NCBI GenBank assembly: GCA_029008615.1
Contig: JAQXJI010000039.1
Span: 1-64,000, forward strand
DNA: 64,000 nt
From: Elusimicrobiota bacterium
GTDB taxonomy: Bacteria; Elusimicrobiota; Elusimicrobia; Elusimicrobiales; Elusimicrobiaceae
Direction of reading: 5' to 3'
Both the position numbers and the translations under genes were made by a program. Shown in pieces: positions 1-10,838 of this stretch (its first letter is position 1; each line of letters opens with the position of its first letter). Under the pieces are notes generated by a model. It saw nothing but the letters and a program-made list of their open reading frames with translations, was not told the origin of the DNA and made no database searches.

Positions 1-2
1 CC

Positions 3-3000
3 ATATCTACGGGCGGCGGAATATTGGATATTTCTGCCGTAAGTAACGCGGAAATTATAGCCGTAGCCGCAAGCGGTTCTTTGGCAAATCCTGCTTCAAA
101 AGGCGGTTCATTGGCGGGTTCGGTTACCGTAAACGATATAGGAAACGAAGTATCCTCTTTCATTAAAGGTTCTACGGTTGATTCTTATGCTTCAAGTTTG
201 GCAAAAGCCGCCGCGCTTTCCGCTTCCGATTTTTCCAAAATAGTTTCTGTCGCCGGGGCTTTGGGGGTGGCCGGCACCGTCGGCATAGGCTCATCAACGG
301 GCGTTAATGAAATTTCAAATACGGTTAAAGCTTATCTTGAGGATTCTTCCCTTACGGCGCAAAAAGACGTTTCCCTTGACGCGCAAAACTCTTCAACGCT
401 TACAAATGTCGAGGGTACAGTCGGCGCGTCTAAAGACGGTATGGCCGTTGCGGCAAGCGTAGCCGTAAACGAAATCGGCAATACCACGTCTTCATATATA
501 AAAGGCGGAACGACGATCGTTTCTGACGCTTCTCTTTCCGTCCTTGCAAAAGATACGTCCAACATGACGGCTGTCGCCGGGGAAATAAGCGGTGCGGGCA
601 AAGCGGCTGTAGGGGTTTCCTCCGCGGTAAGCAATATAAAAAATAAAGTTTATTCCTACGCCGACGGAGCTTTAATTGACGTGAACGGAAACGCAGATTT
701 TAAATCCGATTTGGGCTACACTCTTAAAACTGCGGCGGCAGGCGGGGCCGGCTCCGAGTATGCTTCCGTAACTGGCAGCGTCGCCGTAAATAATATTGAC
801 ACCGATACGCAGGCTTATATTACGGCAAGCACTATGACTGCAGGCGGAAGTGCGGGTTTTAGGGCTGCATCTGAAAACGAAATTAACTTCTACGGCGGTA
901 CTGTGGACGGAGCTATGGGTGCGGGCATCGGCGGAACGGTTGTTGTAAATAATGTTTCAGACAAAGCTTACGCAGGCGTTAGAGGTGGCAGCCTTCTTGA
1001 TGTTTACGGCAAAACCGCTTTAAGCGGCGAACTCGGCAAAGGGCTTTTAGTAACCTCTTCCGTAAATGACGATTTAAACTCTTGGATGTTCAATCTTTCC
1101 GGCGGCAAGTTTGCTTTTGCAGCTAATGTTGACGTAGCTAATATAAGAAACTACTCTCAAGCGGAAATTTTAAATTCTTATATCAATCAAAACGCCGCGC
1201 CGCAGGGAACCGATTTAAGCGGGCAAAACATATTGGTTGAAGCGGTAAATAAGGCGGACGCAGAATCTTACGGCGGTTCTTTGGCCGGCGGCGCTGCTGG
1301 GATAGGAGCAGTATCAGATACTATTCTTTTTAACAATATAACCAAAGCCGGTATAGAAAATTCCACTCTTTCCGCAAAAGGCTATATTAAGGCTTTGACG
1401 GATTCCCTTGAAAGATATAACGCCATTTTGGTAAGCGGCGGCGCAGGCGGATTTGGTTTGGCCGGGAACGTAGCTGTGGCGTCTTTAAACAATTTAAATA
1501 AAGCTTATATCAAAACAGGACAAATCTTGAGCGAAAATAATGTAGAAGCCGTCGCATCCGACATTGTTGAACTGGGCCGCAAAAACGGGGAAGATTTCGC
1601 CGTAGCTGTCGGCGCGCTTGCCGGTGGAAACGCAGGCATAGGCGGTTCTGTGTTTGTAAGCAATATTAAAAACGACACAAAGGCTTTTATCGCAGATTCG
1701 ACGGTAGACGCCGCAAGGGCTTTAAAAGTAAGAGCGACGGGTAAACAGGATATAGTTTCTTATCTGCCTACGGCGGCTTTGACCGCTTCAGGCGGGATTT
1801 CGGCCTCGGTAGGGGTAAACACGATAGATTCTTCCGCTGAAGCTTATATCTATGAAAGCGAAAACGGCCAAACCGTAATTAACGGGGATTCATCAAAGGC
1901 TTCCGCTTTGCAGGATGTTGAGGTTTCGGCTGAGTCCGATTCCCGCATACATACTACAATAGCCGCCGGATCAGCCTCGGGTGGCGCCGGAGTAGGCGCG
2001 GGTATAGGCGTTTCCACAATTAACGGCAAAACCTCCGCCGGCATCGGCGCGGGAAGCGAAGTAAACGCCGGGCGCAATATCAAGATTGAAAGCGTAAACA
2101 CTAGGAAAACTGACGATTTGGCCGTATCCGCCGCAGCAGGCGGTATAGGCGCGGCAAACGGGTCAATATTGGTCAGCAATATAGGTTCAAACTTGGATGC
2201 GGATTCCAAAGAAGCCACCGAGGGCGTGCAGGGGGTGGTAAACGAACAGCTGGCCGCGAACTCCAATATCACAAAGGAAACTTTCGGGCGCGGCGGGCTT
2301 TTAGATTCCACCGCCGAGGAAATGCAAGGTTTTACATCGGATGTAAACGAGGCTTTCACCGATAAAGTTTTGGATGACAAAGGCACTTCGGCCTTCGTCG
2401 GCGCAAACGCGAAAATCAACGCCGGCGGCAAGACGGATATTTCGGCCAATGACTATATAAAAACCGATCTTACGGCCGGCGGCGCAAGCTTGGCGGGTAT
2501 GGCCAGCGTCGGAGCCTCCGTCGCCGTGGCGAACAATTCTTCTTCAACCAAAGCTTTTATAGGCGACAATGCGGAAGTAACTTCTTCCGGAGGATTGGAC
2601 GTTAAAGCTTCTTCCGAAGTCCTTGAATCCGACGTTAAAGCCATTTTGGGTTCCGGCTCCGTAAGCTACGCCTTGGGCGCGGCTGTGGCGAAGGTAAATT
2701 CCAACAATAATACTTTGGCTTATCTTTCCGACTATGTAAGAGTTAACAATTCCGGCGCGGTAAACGTTAACGCCGCAGGCAAAGCCGATATCAACGTGCA
2801 GACCGTCGGGGCCGTTTTAGGCGGAGCCGCCGCAGTCGGGGCTTCCGTCGCGGGTATTGAGAAGAAAGGCTCCACTTCGGCTTTTACAGGCGATAGCGTA
2901 ACCGTGGATAATGCGGAATCTTTTAAGATTAAAGCTTCGACCGAAAGCGATATTTCGGCGGAAGCGGAAGCCGGCAGCGGCGGCGTTGCGGCGGGCACGG

Positions 3001-6000
3001 GTACTGACGCGGACGCTGTAATTAATGACAAAATTTTAGCCGCAACCGGGGATAAAGCGGTTATAAGAACCTCCGGGGAAACTTCCGTCATTACGGAAGG
3101 CTCCGCCAAAGCCGTAAGCAAAACTTACGGCGTTGACGCGGGTGCGCTTACAGTCGGCGTATCCTTGGCCGACAGCGTAATCAACCTTGATAATAAAGCC
3201 GAAATCGGGCGCGAAAATATAATCGGCGCAGGGGACGTTAAACTTGTAGCGGAACAGAAAAAGGCCGAAACTTTGGCGGACGCTTTTGCTGCAAGCGGTT
3301 CTTTGGCAGGCGGTGCGGGCGCGACTGCTTCAAGCAGAGTAAACGGGTCTGTATTGAGTAATATCCGATCAAAAAGCGACATCACTTCCGCCGGCGGAGT
3401 AATATTTAAGTCAAAAAGTTCCAGCGACCAAACCTCTAAATCCACTTATTACGGCGGTGCGGTAATTTCAGCCGGCGTAAACGAAGCCGATGTCGACGCC
3501 GAAGTTGAAGTTAAGACGGTTTTAAACGACGGCTTGAATATAAACGCCAAGAGCATTGAAGCCTCTTCAGACGGTGCCGATAAACTTTACGCCAAAGCGG
3601 TTTCCGGCAGCGGCGGCGCGCTTGCGGCTTCTGCGGCATTGGTGCGTTCCGATAATAATTCCGTTTCAAAAGTGGAAATAGGCCAAAGCGAAGAATTGAC
3701 CGCCGACAAAACTTTAAACAATACCATAAACGCCGACAGCGTAATATTTAAAGCCGTAAATTCCACGTCGCAGGACAGTGAGGTTGACTCCAGAAACGGC
3801 GGAATTATCCACGCGGGCGGAGCTTCGGCGCGGAATAATTCCGATATGACCGTCGCGGTAGATTTTAAAGACAGAGCTTCCGGCAAGACTTATGTAAACG
3901 CTTCCGATTTTAAAGCTGAGGCTTTAAACAATTACGCCAAGAACTTGGTCAGCGGGCAGAATGTTTACAGCGGCAGCGGCGGCGCGCTTGAAGTACCGAT
4001 AACCGAAAGTATTACCAAAATAAACAATTATACGGACGTAATTTTCGGCAATAATACAAAAGTGGACGTTAAAGCCGATTCCGAAGGCAACAGTTCTTTC
4101 CTTGTCAACGCGATAAACAATATTAAAGGCGATGACAAAGTGCTTTTAAAGAGCGGCGGGCTTGTCGTTGTGCCTGTGGTTACTTCCGAAATTTCCAATG
4201 ATAACAATAAAGCCGCAATTACCGTAAAATCCGCGGAACTTAACTCCGAAAACGATATAGTATTTAACGCCAAAGCTGACGTGGACATATCGGCGGGTTC
4301 CGATCTTAACATCTACGGCGGCGTTTCCGTAGCGGCCGGAAAAAGCTTGGCTAAAACGAATATTTTAAACGAAATTAATCTTCGCAACGGAGCAAGACTC
4401 AATTCCGGCGGGGACGTTTATTTTACGCTTTCCCAGCCCAAGCCTGAAAGCGGAAGCGTTTTCGACAATACCGGCAGAGCGTATATAAAAGCTTCCGGCA
4501 TTACAAATGTTTGGAATTCCACTGCTTTGGCTTTTAATGCCGATTCCGCGGCTAAAGGCGATATTTATGTAAACAATAATGTAAATGTGGATTCCGGCGC
4601 GTCTGTGCGCAGCGGCAGAAACATCAATATTAAAGGTGTTGAGGCTCTTACCTCCGCCACCGGATTGTTGGATTTGACTTCTCCTTTGGGCGATTTGGCG
4701 GCAAGTTCCAAATCCACAAGCGTAAAAACCGAACAAAAGACTAGCGTTAAAATAGACGGCGATCTTTTGGCCGGCGTAAACAATACCGTAAAGCTGACTA
4801 TTGACGGGAACAGAAATATTACGGTTAACGGCGGGGAATTGCCGGGATATAAAATTTCTACGGAGCTGCTTTCCGAAAATATTTTAAATGAAATTGAAAA
4901 ATTCCGCACTTTAAAAGCGCAATATTCGGTTTCCGAAGTTGCCGCAGCCGCATATCAGGCCGAAATCAACAGGCTTGAAAGAGAACTTAAAGCCTTGGGC
5001 CAAATAGACGAAAACGGCCTTATGACGGAAGTCCCCGTGGATTTCATAGTTTTTGACGATATCCGCGCCAATATGGGCGATATCAGTATTAACGCCGATA
5101 ACATTACGGGAACGGGCAAACTCTCCGCGCCCGGTTCCGCGGAAGTGGAAATAAACAATAACAGCGATTTGTTTATGCGCTTTAACGATGTTACGATAGA
5201 TTCTTCTTCCACCGGCAGCATTTATTACAACGGAGCTTTGGTAAAGACGGCGCAGGATATAGCTTCCGCCAACGCCGATTATAAAACGGCTTCTTTGAGC
5301 GAAGTCGTTTCTTCCGGCGGATTGGAAAGCGGCAGACCGTCAATAAAGATAAAATCCTCTTACTCTTATCAAAACCGTGCGCCCAATTTGGAATTTACGG
5401 GCGATATCATCAACGATAACGGCGACATTAATATTTATTCTTCCGGCAGTATTCAGGCCAAGGGCAATATGCGCGCGAAAAATATCTCTATGGAAGCGGA
5501 AGATAAAATTATGCAGTCTTACGTTTCGGACAGCTTCTTGCATATCGCGGGCAATCCATACGGATACTGGGAAGATGTCGCGGCTTCTTCCGAGAGCGGC
5601 AAAAGCAATACTTCTCTTGACGGCGAAGCACGCGGAGGAAGTACCTCAATACTTGGCAATAATGTATTTTTGAGCGCGGCCTATCTTGATATTAACGGCC
5701 TTGTCCAAAGCGGTTCCAAGGATTTGACGCTTAATATCGGTGATAATTTTACCCTTTCTGCCGACGGCCGCACCTTTAACAGCGTTGAAGCCGCGGCGGC
5801 TGATTATTATGCGCGCAAAAACAGGCACGAAGCAAACGTAAGCGAACTTTACGCCATAAACGATTCCGGCAATATTCAAGCTTATTTTAACGTGCTTGAA
5901 AACAGAATCGAGCTTAAAGACGTTAAAGTTGACGGCGGAAGATTGGAGCTTTTTGGCCATATTCTCAACACCGGCGGAAATTACGGGGAACTTAAAGTCC

Positions 6001-9000
6001 TGGACGGTTTCGGCAGGATAAACGTCGCCAATAATTCCTCTTATGATTTATTTTTAAATTCCTTGGACGCAAGCAGTAAAGTTGAAGGAACCATAAAAAT
6101 TACCGATACGGCCCAAAAAGACGCCACCGGCGGATTTTTGGAAACGATATATTACCGTTCCGGCGACGCTTTGCTGACGGTAAACAGCAATACCAGGGAC
6201 GCGGACGGCAACGCCAATAATATAGTAAGCCAAATTGCGGGCGGCAGGGAAACTTCTTATAATCCGCTTTCGGGGCAGAGATATTATTGGAACACCGGCA
6301 AGGAAAAAATAAAAGAAACCACTTACAAAAAAGAAAGCAACAGCTTTTGGGGTATGGACTTTTTAGTGCCCGACGACAGCTATGAACTTACAAATACCAG
6401 ATACTTGCAGGATCATTCTTTGTATGAGGGCGAATTTGTAAAGACGGGGCAGGATACTTCAAAAGCTTATACTTATACTTTTGAGGATAAAGATATCGTT
6501 CTGACCGACCAAAACGGCAATCCCGTAGTTGACGGGAACGGCAATCCCGCGCCTTACAAAACTTATGACAAACGCTGGACTACAACCAGCGGGTGGTGGA
6601 TATTCTCCACTAAAACCAATCATCACGAAGTCAAATACGAAGAAGGCCATAAAGAAATCAACACGCACAGCGTTAAAGCCGATTATCCCGTTAAGATAAC
6701 TTTTGACGGATATGACGCTTCGGCTTTGGATATTAATTCTTCCAAGTCAAATATTATTTTAAACGGTTTGTTAAACAATGCTTCGGGCGACGTTAATATT
6801 AACGCCGCGGGCGGGGCCGTTAAATCAAATAGTGCGGACGCTTATATTAAAGCCCAAAATGTAAATATTACGGCCAAAAACGGTATCGGCGGGCAAAACG
6901 CCGTCAACGTGGAACTTACCGGCGGTGCGGTTAACGCTTCTTCCGAAACGGGCGATATTAATTTGGCTTCGGTAATGGCAAGCGATTTTGTCTTCGGCAA
7001 TATCAGCGGCGCAGGCAATGTTAATATTAAATCGGAACGCTCTGTTTACGGGAAAGACGCTTCGTCTTTAATAAAAGGCGAGGGCGTAACTTTGCAAGCG
7101 GCTTTGGGCACAATCGGCAAAGACGGCTTAGCCGTCAATTTGGATACTAATCATCTTTCGGGCTCGGCGCAGGGTGATATAATGATAAAGAACTCCTCCT
7201 CAGCCGATTTGGGGATTAATGCGATAGAATCCAAATCCGGCGACGTAGATTTGGAAACCGCAGGCGGCATTTATGACGAGAATAAAAACGAAGTTATAGA
7301 TCAGCGCAGTAAAGCCGAACTCCTTAATGACTGGCAAGCCCTTGGCCTTATGGACGAAGACGGCGCGGGCTGGACGGAAGATCAGCTTACATATAAAATA
7401 GACGCGGCCAGCCTTGATAATAAAGTCAACACCCAATATATGGTTGAAGATCCCAACATCAAAGGCGCGAACGTCAGGGTAAAAGCAGGCGGGGCTATAG
7501 GTGCGGACAACGGCGGGGAAACTTTTAATCTGGCGGATTTTAAGAACTTAAGCGACGAAAAGAAACTCCTTATAGCTTCCGCGGAAAGGGATAATATAGT
7601 CTTCTCCGAAGACGGTCAAACCCTTACGGTTCTTAAGAGGGAAGACGTCGATATACACGCCGACAGAATTGATTTAAACGCTTCCGGTTTTATTTACTTG
7701 GGCGCGGAACAGAATATAAACGTCGGTTCAATAGATTCCGCCGGCAATAATATAACGATTATGGGCGCTGGCGGCATTTATAACGTGCTTGAGGAAGAAG
7801 GCGTAAACATCAAAGGCGGCAATCTTACTTTGGAGGCCTCCGAAGGCGAGATAGGTTCCGAGGAAAAGGCTTTAAGTGTAGATCTTTCCGGCAAATTAAA
7901 CGCAAGATCTTTGGACGGCGTTTGGCTTTCCTCACCGGGCGATTTGGTGGTAGATTATATCTTTACCGAAGCTTTGGCCGATATCAAAGCGGCCGGTGCG
8001 GTTACGGACGCGCGCGGCGACGATTTGCCGAACATAAAAGCTTACGGCGTTAATATTGAAGCCGCCGAAGCCGGCAGTGAAGATCAGGCCTTGGGCATAG
8101 CGCTTGAACAGGGGGAAGACGGGCTTAACACTTTAAACGTAAAAACTTCCGCTTCCGCCAATATTGAAGGCACGGGGGAAGAACCGCTTTATATAGCCGG
8201 TTTTACTTCCGGCGGAAATATAAAACTTTCCTCAAAGAGCGATATATTAAACGCTTCCGCGCACAGCCTTATAAAAGCGGGCGGGGATATGACTTTCGCC
8301 TGCGAAAATTGCAATATAGGCGAAGAGTCTTCCTATCTTAATCTTGACGCGTCCGGCTTGATAAACGCTTTCGGCGATGACATCTATATAAATTCAAAAG
8401 GTGCCTCGAGCGTTTTAGGCAGTGTTATTGCGGATAAAGATATCAATATTTTAGCTTCCGCCGCCGACTTGGTTTTAAACGGCGTTGTTTCCGCTCAGAA
8501 CGGCTCGGCCGTTTTGGAGGGTGTATCGTCCATATATTCCGAAGACGGCGGATATGTGACGGCTGGGGATATCAACCTTACCGCGCAAAACGGAACAATC
8601 GGTACGGAAGAAAATCCGTTTAAAGCGGAAGGTTCGGCTTTAAGGGATTGTTCATCTTTGACGGCTAAAGCGCCGGAAGGTGTTTATCTTACCGGCCTGT
8701 CCAATAATTTAAGGATTGATACTTTAACCTCGGTTTACGGAGATGTTTCCGTCATTACCGATGAGGATATTAGGGTAAATGACTTGGACGGCGCGGCCAA
8801 TATTACGGCCGATAATATTACGCTGCATTCCAATCAAGGAACCGTAGGGGAAGCGGACTTGCCTGTCGTGGTTGACGTCAATGAAGAAGGCGGCTTGGTA
8901 AACGTTATCGGCGCGGAAGGCATTTATTTGGCTCAGCTCAGACATACGTTTAATTCCGATTATATCAAGAATACTAAATCGGGTGATATTTACCTTAAAG

Positions 9001-9236
9001 TGCCTTTCAACGACGTTAATATTAAGGAAGTTCAGAAGCAAGACGAGTTTAACATCATCTTCGGCGCAAATGCCCATTTAAATGATATGAGTATAGCGGG
9101 GCGCAACGTAAAAAACTTGATAAATGACCCTGTTTATATCCATTTCCTAATAAATGAACTTCCCGCGCGGCTTAAGATTTTTGAAAGAGAAGGGCCGCAC
9201 GTCGGCTATGATGACGAACCTGCCAGGATGATGTAG
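3..9236 (+). CDS. Giant repetitive secreted surface protein (filamentous-adhesin-like), 5' end missing
   Basis: The frame is open from base 3 with no good start, so the gene begins upstream of the window; more than 3070 residues are seen. It is rich in Ala, Ser, Val, Gly and Asn and almost free of Cys. The first third repeats a unit of roughly 60-90 residues built on a pattern like S-x-A-V-N-x-I-x-N-x-x-x-A-Y-I, as in GSVTVNDIGNEV and ASVAVNEIGNTT. The rest is made of short beta-strand-like units (SGDINL, GDVNIN) typical of right-handed beta-helix passenger domains. This architecture resembles filamentous haemagglutinin and LktA-type adhesins. The C terminus is hydrophilic and shows no autotransporter barrel, so export by a two-partner or other route is inferred. 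The gene ends before a pair of strong hairpins. Role in adhesion or as a surface layer is inference. Confidence 0.75.
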   Translation: MSTGGGILDISAVSNAEIIAVAASGSLANPASKGGSLAGSVTVNDIGNEVSSFIKGSTVDSYASSLAKAAALSASDFSKIVSVAGALGVAGTVGIGSSTGVNEISNTVKAYLEDSSLTAQKDVSLDAQNSSTLTNVEGTVGASKDGMAVAASVAVNEIGNTTSSYIKGGTTIVSDASLSVLAKDTSNMTAVAGEISGAGKAAVGVSSAVSNIKNKVYSYADGALIDVNGNADFKSDLGYTLKTAAAGGAGSEYASVTGSVAVNNIDTDTQAYITASTMTAGGSAGFRAASENEINFYGGTVDGAMGAGIGGTVVVNNVSDKAYAGVRGGSLLDVYGKTALSGELGKGLLVTSSVNDDLNSWMFNLSGGKFAFAANVDVANIRNYSQAEILNSYINQNAAPQGTDLSGQNILVEAVNKADAESYGGSLAGGAAGIGAVSDTILFNNITKAGIENSTLSAKGYIKALTDSLERYNAILVSGGAGGFGLAGNVAVASLNNLNKAYIKTGQILSENNVEAVASDIVELGRKNGEDFAVAVGALAGGNAGIGGSVFVSNIKNDTKAFIADSTVDAARALKVRATGKQDIVSYLPTAALTASGGISASVGVNTIDSSAEAYIYESENGQTVINGDSSKASALQDVEVSAESDSRIHTTIAAGSASGGAGVGAGIGVSTINGKTSAGIGAGSEVNAGRNIKIESVNTRKTDDLAVSAAAGGIGAANGSILVSNIGSNLDADSKEATEGVQGVVNEQLAANSNITKETFGRGGLLDSTAEEMQGFTSDVNEAFTDKVLDDKGTSAFVGANAKINAGGKTDISANDYIKTDLTAGGASLAGMASVGASVAVANNSSSTKAFIGDNAEVTSSGGLDVKASSEVLESDVKAILGSGSVSYALGAAVAKVNSNNNTLAYLSDYVRVNNSGAVNVNAAGKADINVQTVGAVLGGAAAVGASVAGIEKKGSTSAFTGDSVTVDNAESFKIKASTESDISAEAEAGSGGVAAGTGTDADAVINDKILAATGDKAVIRTSGETSVITEGSAKAVSKTYGVDAGALTVGVSLADSVINLDNKAEIGRENIIGAGDVKLVAEQKKAETLADAFAASGSLAGGAGATASSRVNGSVLSNIRSKSDITSAGGVIFKSKSSSDQTSKSTYYGGAVISAGVNEADVDAEVEVKTVLNDGLNINAKSIEASSDGADKLYAKAVSGSGGALAASAALVRSDNNSVSKVEIGQSEELTADKTLNNTINADSVIFKAVNSTSQDSEVDSRNGGIIHAGGASARNNSDMTVAVDFKDRASGKTYVNASDFKAEALNNYAKNLVSGQNVYSGSGGALEVPITESITKINNYTDVIFGNNTKVDVKADSEGNSSFLVNAINNIKGDDKVLLKSGGLVVVPVVTSEISNDNNKAAITVKSAELNSENDIVFNAKADVDISAGSDLNIYGGVSVAAGKSLAKTNILNEINLRNGARLNSGGDVYFTLSQPKPESGSVFDNTGRAYIKASGITNVWNSTALAFNADSAAKGDIYVNNNVNVDSGASVRSGRNINIKGVEALTSATGLLDLTSPLGDLAASSKSTSVKTEQKTSVKIDGDLLAGVNNTVKLTIDGNRNITVNGGELPGYKISTELLSENILNEIEKFRTLKAQYSVSEVAAAAYQAEINRLERELKALGQIDENGLMTEVPVDFIVFDDIRANMGDISINADNITGTGKLSAPGSAEVEINNNSDLFMRFNDVTIDSSSTGSIYYNGALVKTAQDIASANADYKTASLSEVVSSGGLESGRPSIKIKSSYSYQNRAPNLEFTGDIINDNGDINIYSSGSIQAKGNMRAKNISMEAEDKIMQSYVSDSFLHIAGNPYGYWEDVAASSESGKSNTSLDGEARGGSTSILGNNVFLSAAYLDINGLVQSGSKDLTLNIGDNFTLSADGRTFNSVEAAAADYYARKNRHEANVSELYAINDSGNIQAYFNVLENRIELKDVKVDGGRLELFGHILNTGGNYGELKVLDGFGRINVANNSSYDLFLNSLDASSKVEGTIKITDTAQKDATGGFLETIYYRSGDALLTVNSNTRDADGNANNIVSQIAGGRETSYNPLSGQRYYWNTGKEKIKETTYKKESNSFWGMDFLVPDDSYELTNTRYLQDHSLYEGEFVKTGQDTSKAYTYTFEDKDIVLTDQNGNPVVDGNGNPAPYKTYDKRWTTTSGWWIFSTKTNHHEVKYEEGHKEINTHSVKADYPVKITFDGYDASALDINSSKSNIILNGLLNNASGDVNINAAGGAVKSNSADAYIKAQNVNITAKNGIGGQNAVNVELTGGAVNASSETGDINLASVMASDFVFGNISGAGNVNIKSERSVYGKDASSLIKGEGVTLQAALGTIGKDGLAVNLDTNHLSGSAQGDIMIKNSSSADLGINAIESKSGDVDLETAGGIYDENKNEVIDQRSKAELLNDWQALGLMDEDGAGWTEDQLTYKIDAASLDNKVNTQYMVEDPNIKGANVRVKAGGAIGADNGGETFNLADFKNLSDEKKLLIASAERDNIVFSEDGQTLTVLKREDVDIHADRIDLNASGFIYLGAEQNINVGSIDSAGNNITIMGAGGIYNVLEEEGVNIKGGNLTLEASEGEIGSEEKALSVDLSGKLNARSLDGVWLSSPGDLVVDYIFTEALADIKAAGAVTDARGDDLPNIKAYGVNIEAAEAGSEDQALGIALEQGEDGLNTLNVKTSASANIEGTGEEPLYIAGFTSGGNIKLSSKSDILNASAHSLIKAGGDMTFACENCNIGEESSYLNLDASGLINAFGDDIYINSKGASSVLGSVIADKDINILASAADLVLNGVVSAQNGSAVLEGVSSIYSEDGGYVTAGDINLTAQNGTIGTEENPFKAEGSALRDCSSLTAKAPEGVYLTGLSNNLRIDTLTSVYGDVSVITDEDIRVNDLDGAANITADNITLHSNQGTVGEADLPVVVDVNEEGGLVNVIGAEGIYLAQLRHTFNSDYIKNTKSGDIYLKVPFNDVNIKEVQKQDEFNIIFGANAHLNDMSIAGRNVKNLINDPVYIHFLINELPARLKIFEREGPHVGYDDEPARMM

Positions 9237-9259
9237 CTTGCTTTCGTCTTGTTTTATAT

Positions 9260-9279
9260 CCGGGGGTTTCGGCCCCCGG
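9260..9279 (+). terminator. GC-rich hairpin after the giant gene
   Basis: CCGGGGG at 9260-9266 pairs with CCCCCGG at 9273-9279 over a 6-base loop, about 24 bases after the stop codon. The following bases are only moderately T-rich, so it may act together with the next hairpin. Confidence 0.6.
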
Positions 9280-9292
9280 GTTCGTTTATACA

Positions 9293-9324
9293 AAAATCCC
9301 CCGGGCTTTTACCCGGGGGATTTT
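9293..9324. terminator. Bidirectional terminator between convergent genes
   Basis: A perfect 13-bp stem (AAAATCCCCCGGG with CCCGGGGGATTTT, loop CTTTTA) lies between the plus-strand giant gene and the minus-strand phosphorylase. The flanking A and T tracts let it work in both directions. Confidence 0.85.
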
Positions 9325-9340
9325 CGGAGGTATTGCTCGT

Positions 9341-10654
9341 TTACTTTATGATTTCCCTTACTATCGGCTCTTTTTTTGCTTTGCTTTTTTTAATCCTCAC
9401 GGCTTTTGCAAAGAGTTCCGCGCCTGCGGCAAGACGTTTTTTGTCGGAGGCGTAAATGCGCGCTATAACATCGCCTTTTTTGACGGCGTCACCGTATTTC
9501 TTTTCCAACCAAATTCCGGCGCCGTAGTCTATTTCGTCCTCCATTTTGCCGCGGCCCGCGCCTAAAAGTACGGCGGCCTGCCCGCAGAGTTTTGCGTCCA
9601 TTTCCGTTATGTAACCGTCTTTTTCGGCTTTTGCCAAATGCTGAAGTTTTGCGTTTTTAAGGTATTTTTCCGGGTTATCCACTATATCCGGGTTGCCGCC
9701 TTGCCATTTGATGATTTGCTTAAACTTCTCGGCCGCCTGCCCGTTTTGCAAGTATTTTTCCAGTTCGGTTTTGGCTTTTTTAATGTCTTTGGCTTTGCCG
9801 CTTATTAAAAGCATTTGCGCGGCGGTTTCCAATAACAATTCATAGAAATCCGGCGCGATTTGGGCGTCGCCTTTTAATATTTTTATGCTTTGCAGCATTT
9901 CATTGCTGTTGCCTATCGCGCGGCCCAAAGGACGCTGCATATCCGTTATAAGCGCGCGGCATTTAAGCCCCATAAGTTTTGCTGTGTTGACTAAGCCTTT
10001 GGCGAGTTTTTTGCTGTCTTCGTATTTTTGCATAAAAGCGCCGGAGCCGAATTTGACGTCCATCAAAAGGCTGTCCACGCCTTCGGCGTATTTCTTGGAA
10101 AGTATGCTCGCCGTGATAAGAGGGCGGCTTTCCACCGTGCCGGTGGCGTCGCGCAGAGAATACAATTTTTTATCGGCCGGGGCGAGATCCGCCGTCTGCC
10201 CGAACATACATACGCCTATCTCTTTAATTTGTTTGTATATTTGTTTTACCGGGGTTCTTACGTTGAAACCTTTTATGGATTCAAGCTTATCAAGCGTACC
10301 GCCCGTATGGCCCAGCCCGCGCCCCGACATCATCGGCACCGCCACGCCCGCGCAGGCTACAAGGGGGGCCAAAGGTATGGAAATACCGTCGCCGACGCCG
10401 CCGGTAGAGTGCTTGTCTGTTTTAGGCGTTTTGATGTTTTTAAAATCCAGTCTGTCGCCGGAATCCGCCATAGCTTTGGTGAACATTGCCGTTTCCTTAT
10501 CGCTTAAAGGATTGGCGAAAGCCGCCATCAAAAAAGCCGAAAGCTGATAATCCGGCACAGTTCCTTTTGCCGCTCCTTGGGCTATAAAATTAAACTCCTC
10601 TTGATTTAAAGGCAAACCGTTTCTTTTTTTTATAATGATGTCTAACATTCTCAT
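9341..10654 (-). CDS. pdp: Pyrimidine-nucleoside / thymidine phosphorylase
   Basis: This 437-residue protein is full length for the family that phosphorolyses thymidine, uridine or deoxyuridine to the free base and (deoxy)ribose-1-phosphate in nucleoside salvage. The N-terminal four-helix segment is followed by the phosphate-binding stretch KHSTGGVGD, and then the family signature MSGRGLGHTGGTLDKLES. The central alpha/beta domain and a C-terminal segment with GAGIWLEKKYGDAVKKGD complete it. Start MRMLDII is typical; it overlaps no neighbour and is divergent from the Aas-like gene. The symbol pdp is preferred over deoA because the family cannot be split by eye. It shares a terminator with the convergent giant gene. 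Confidence 0.92.
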   Translation of the reverse strand: MRMLDIIIKKRNGLPLNQEEFNFIAQGAAKGTVPDYQLSAFLMAAFANPLSDKETAMFTKAMADSGDRLDFKNIKTPKTDKHSTGGVGDGISIPLAPLVACAGVAVPMMSGRGLGHTGGTLDKLESIKGFNVRTPVKQIYKQIKEIGVCMFGQTADLAPADKKLYSLRDATGTVESRPLITASILSKKYAEGVDSLLMDVKFGSGAFMQKYEDSKKLAKGLVNTAKLMGLKCRALITDMQRPLGRAIGNSNEMLQSIKILKGDAQIAPDFYELLLETAAQMLLISGKAKDIKKAKTELEKYLQNGQAAEKFKQIIKWQGGNPDIVDNPEKYLKNAKLQHLAKAEKDGYITEMDAKLCGQAAVLLGAGRGKMEDEIDYGAGIWLEKKYGDAVKKGDVIARIYASDKKRLAAGAELFAKAVRIKKSKAKKEPIVREIIK

Positions 10655-10838
10655 AAATAAACGCTCCGTAGCAAGTAATAAATCTTACGCCTCTGGTAAC
10701 AAGCAGTCTAACATTTATTTTTGGAAATTGCCACCCCGTACGCGTAAAAAGTTTTTTACGGCCGATTTCAAAGGCCTTTGTCCTTTTTATTTACTTTTTA
10801 TTTTATACAATCTAAATATATGTAAATACGGAGGCTAC

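Noticed and set aside
332-9077. Many minus-strand and alternate-frame open frames inside the giant gene
   Set aside because: They follow from the repeated Ala/Ser/Gly codons on the opposite strand, have no ribosome sites and no recognisable protein features.
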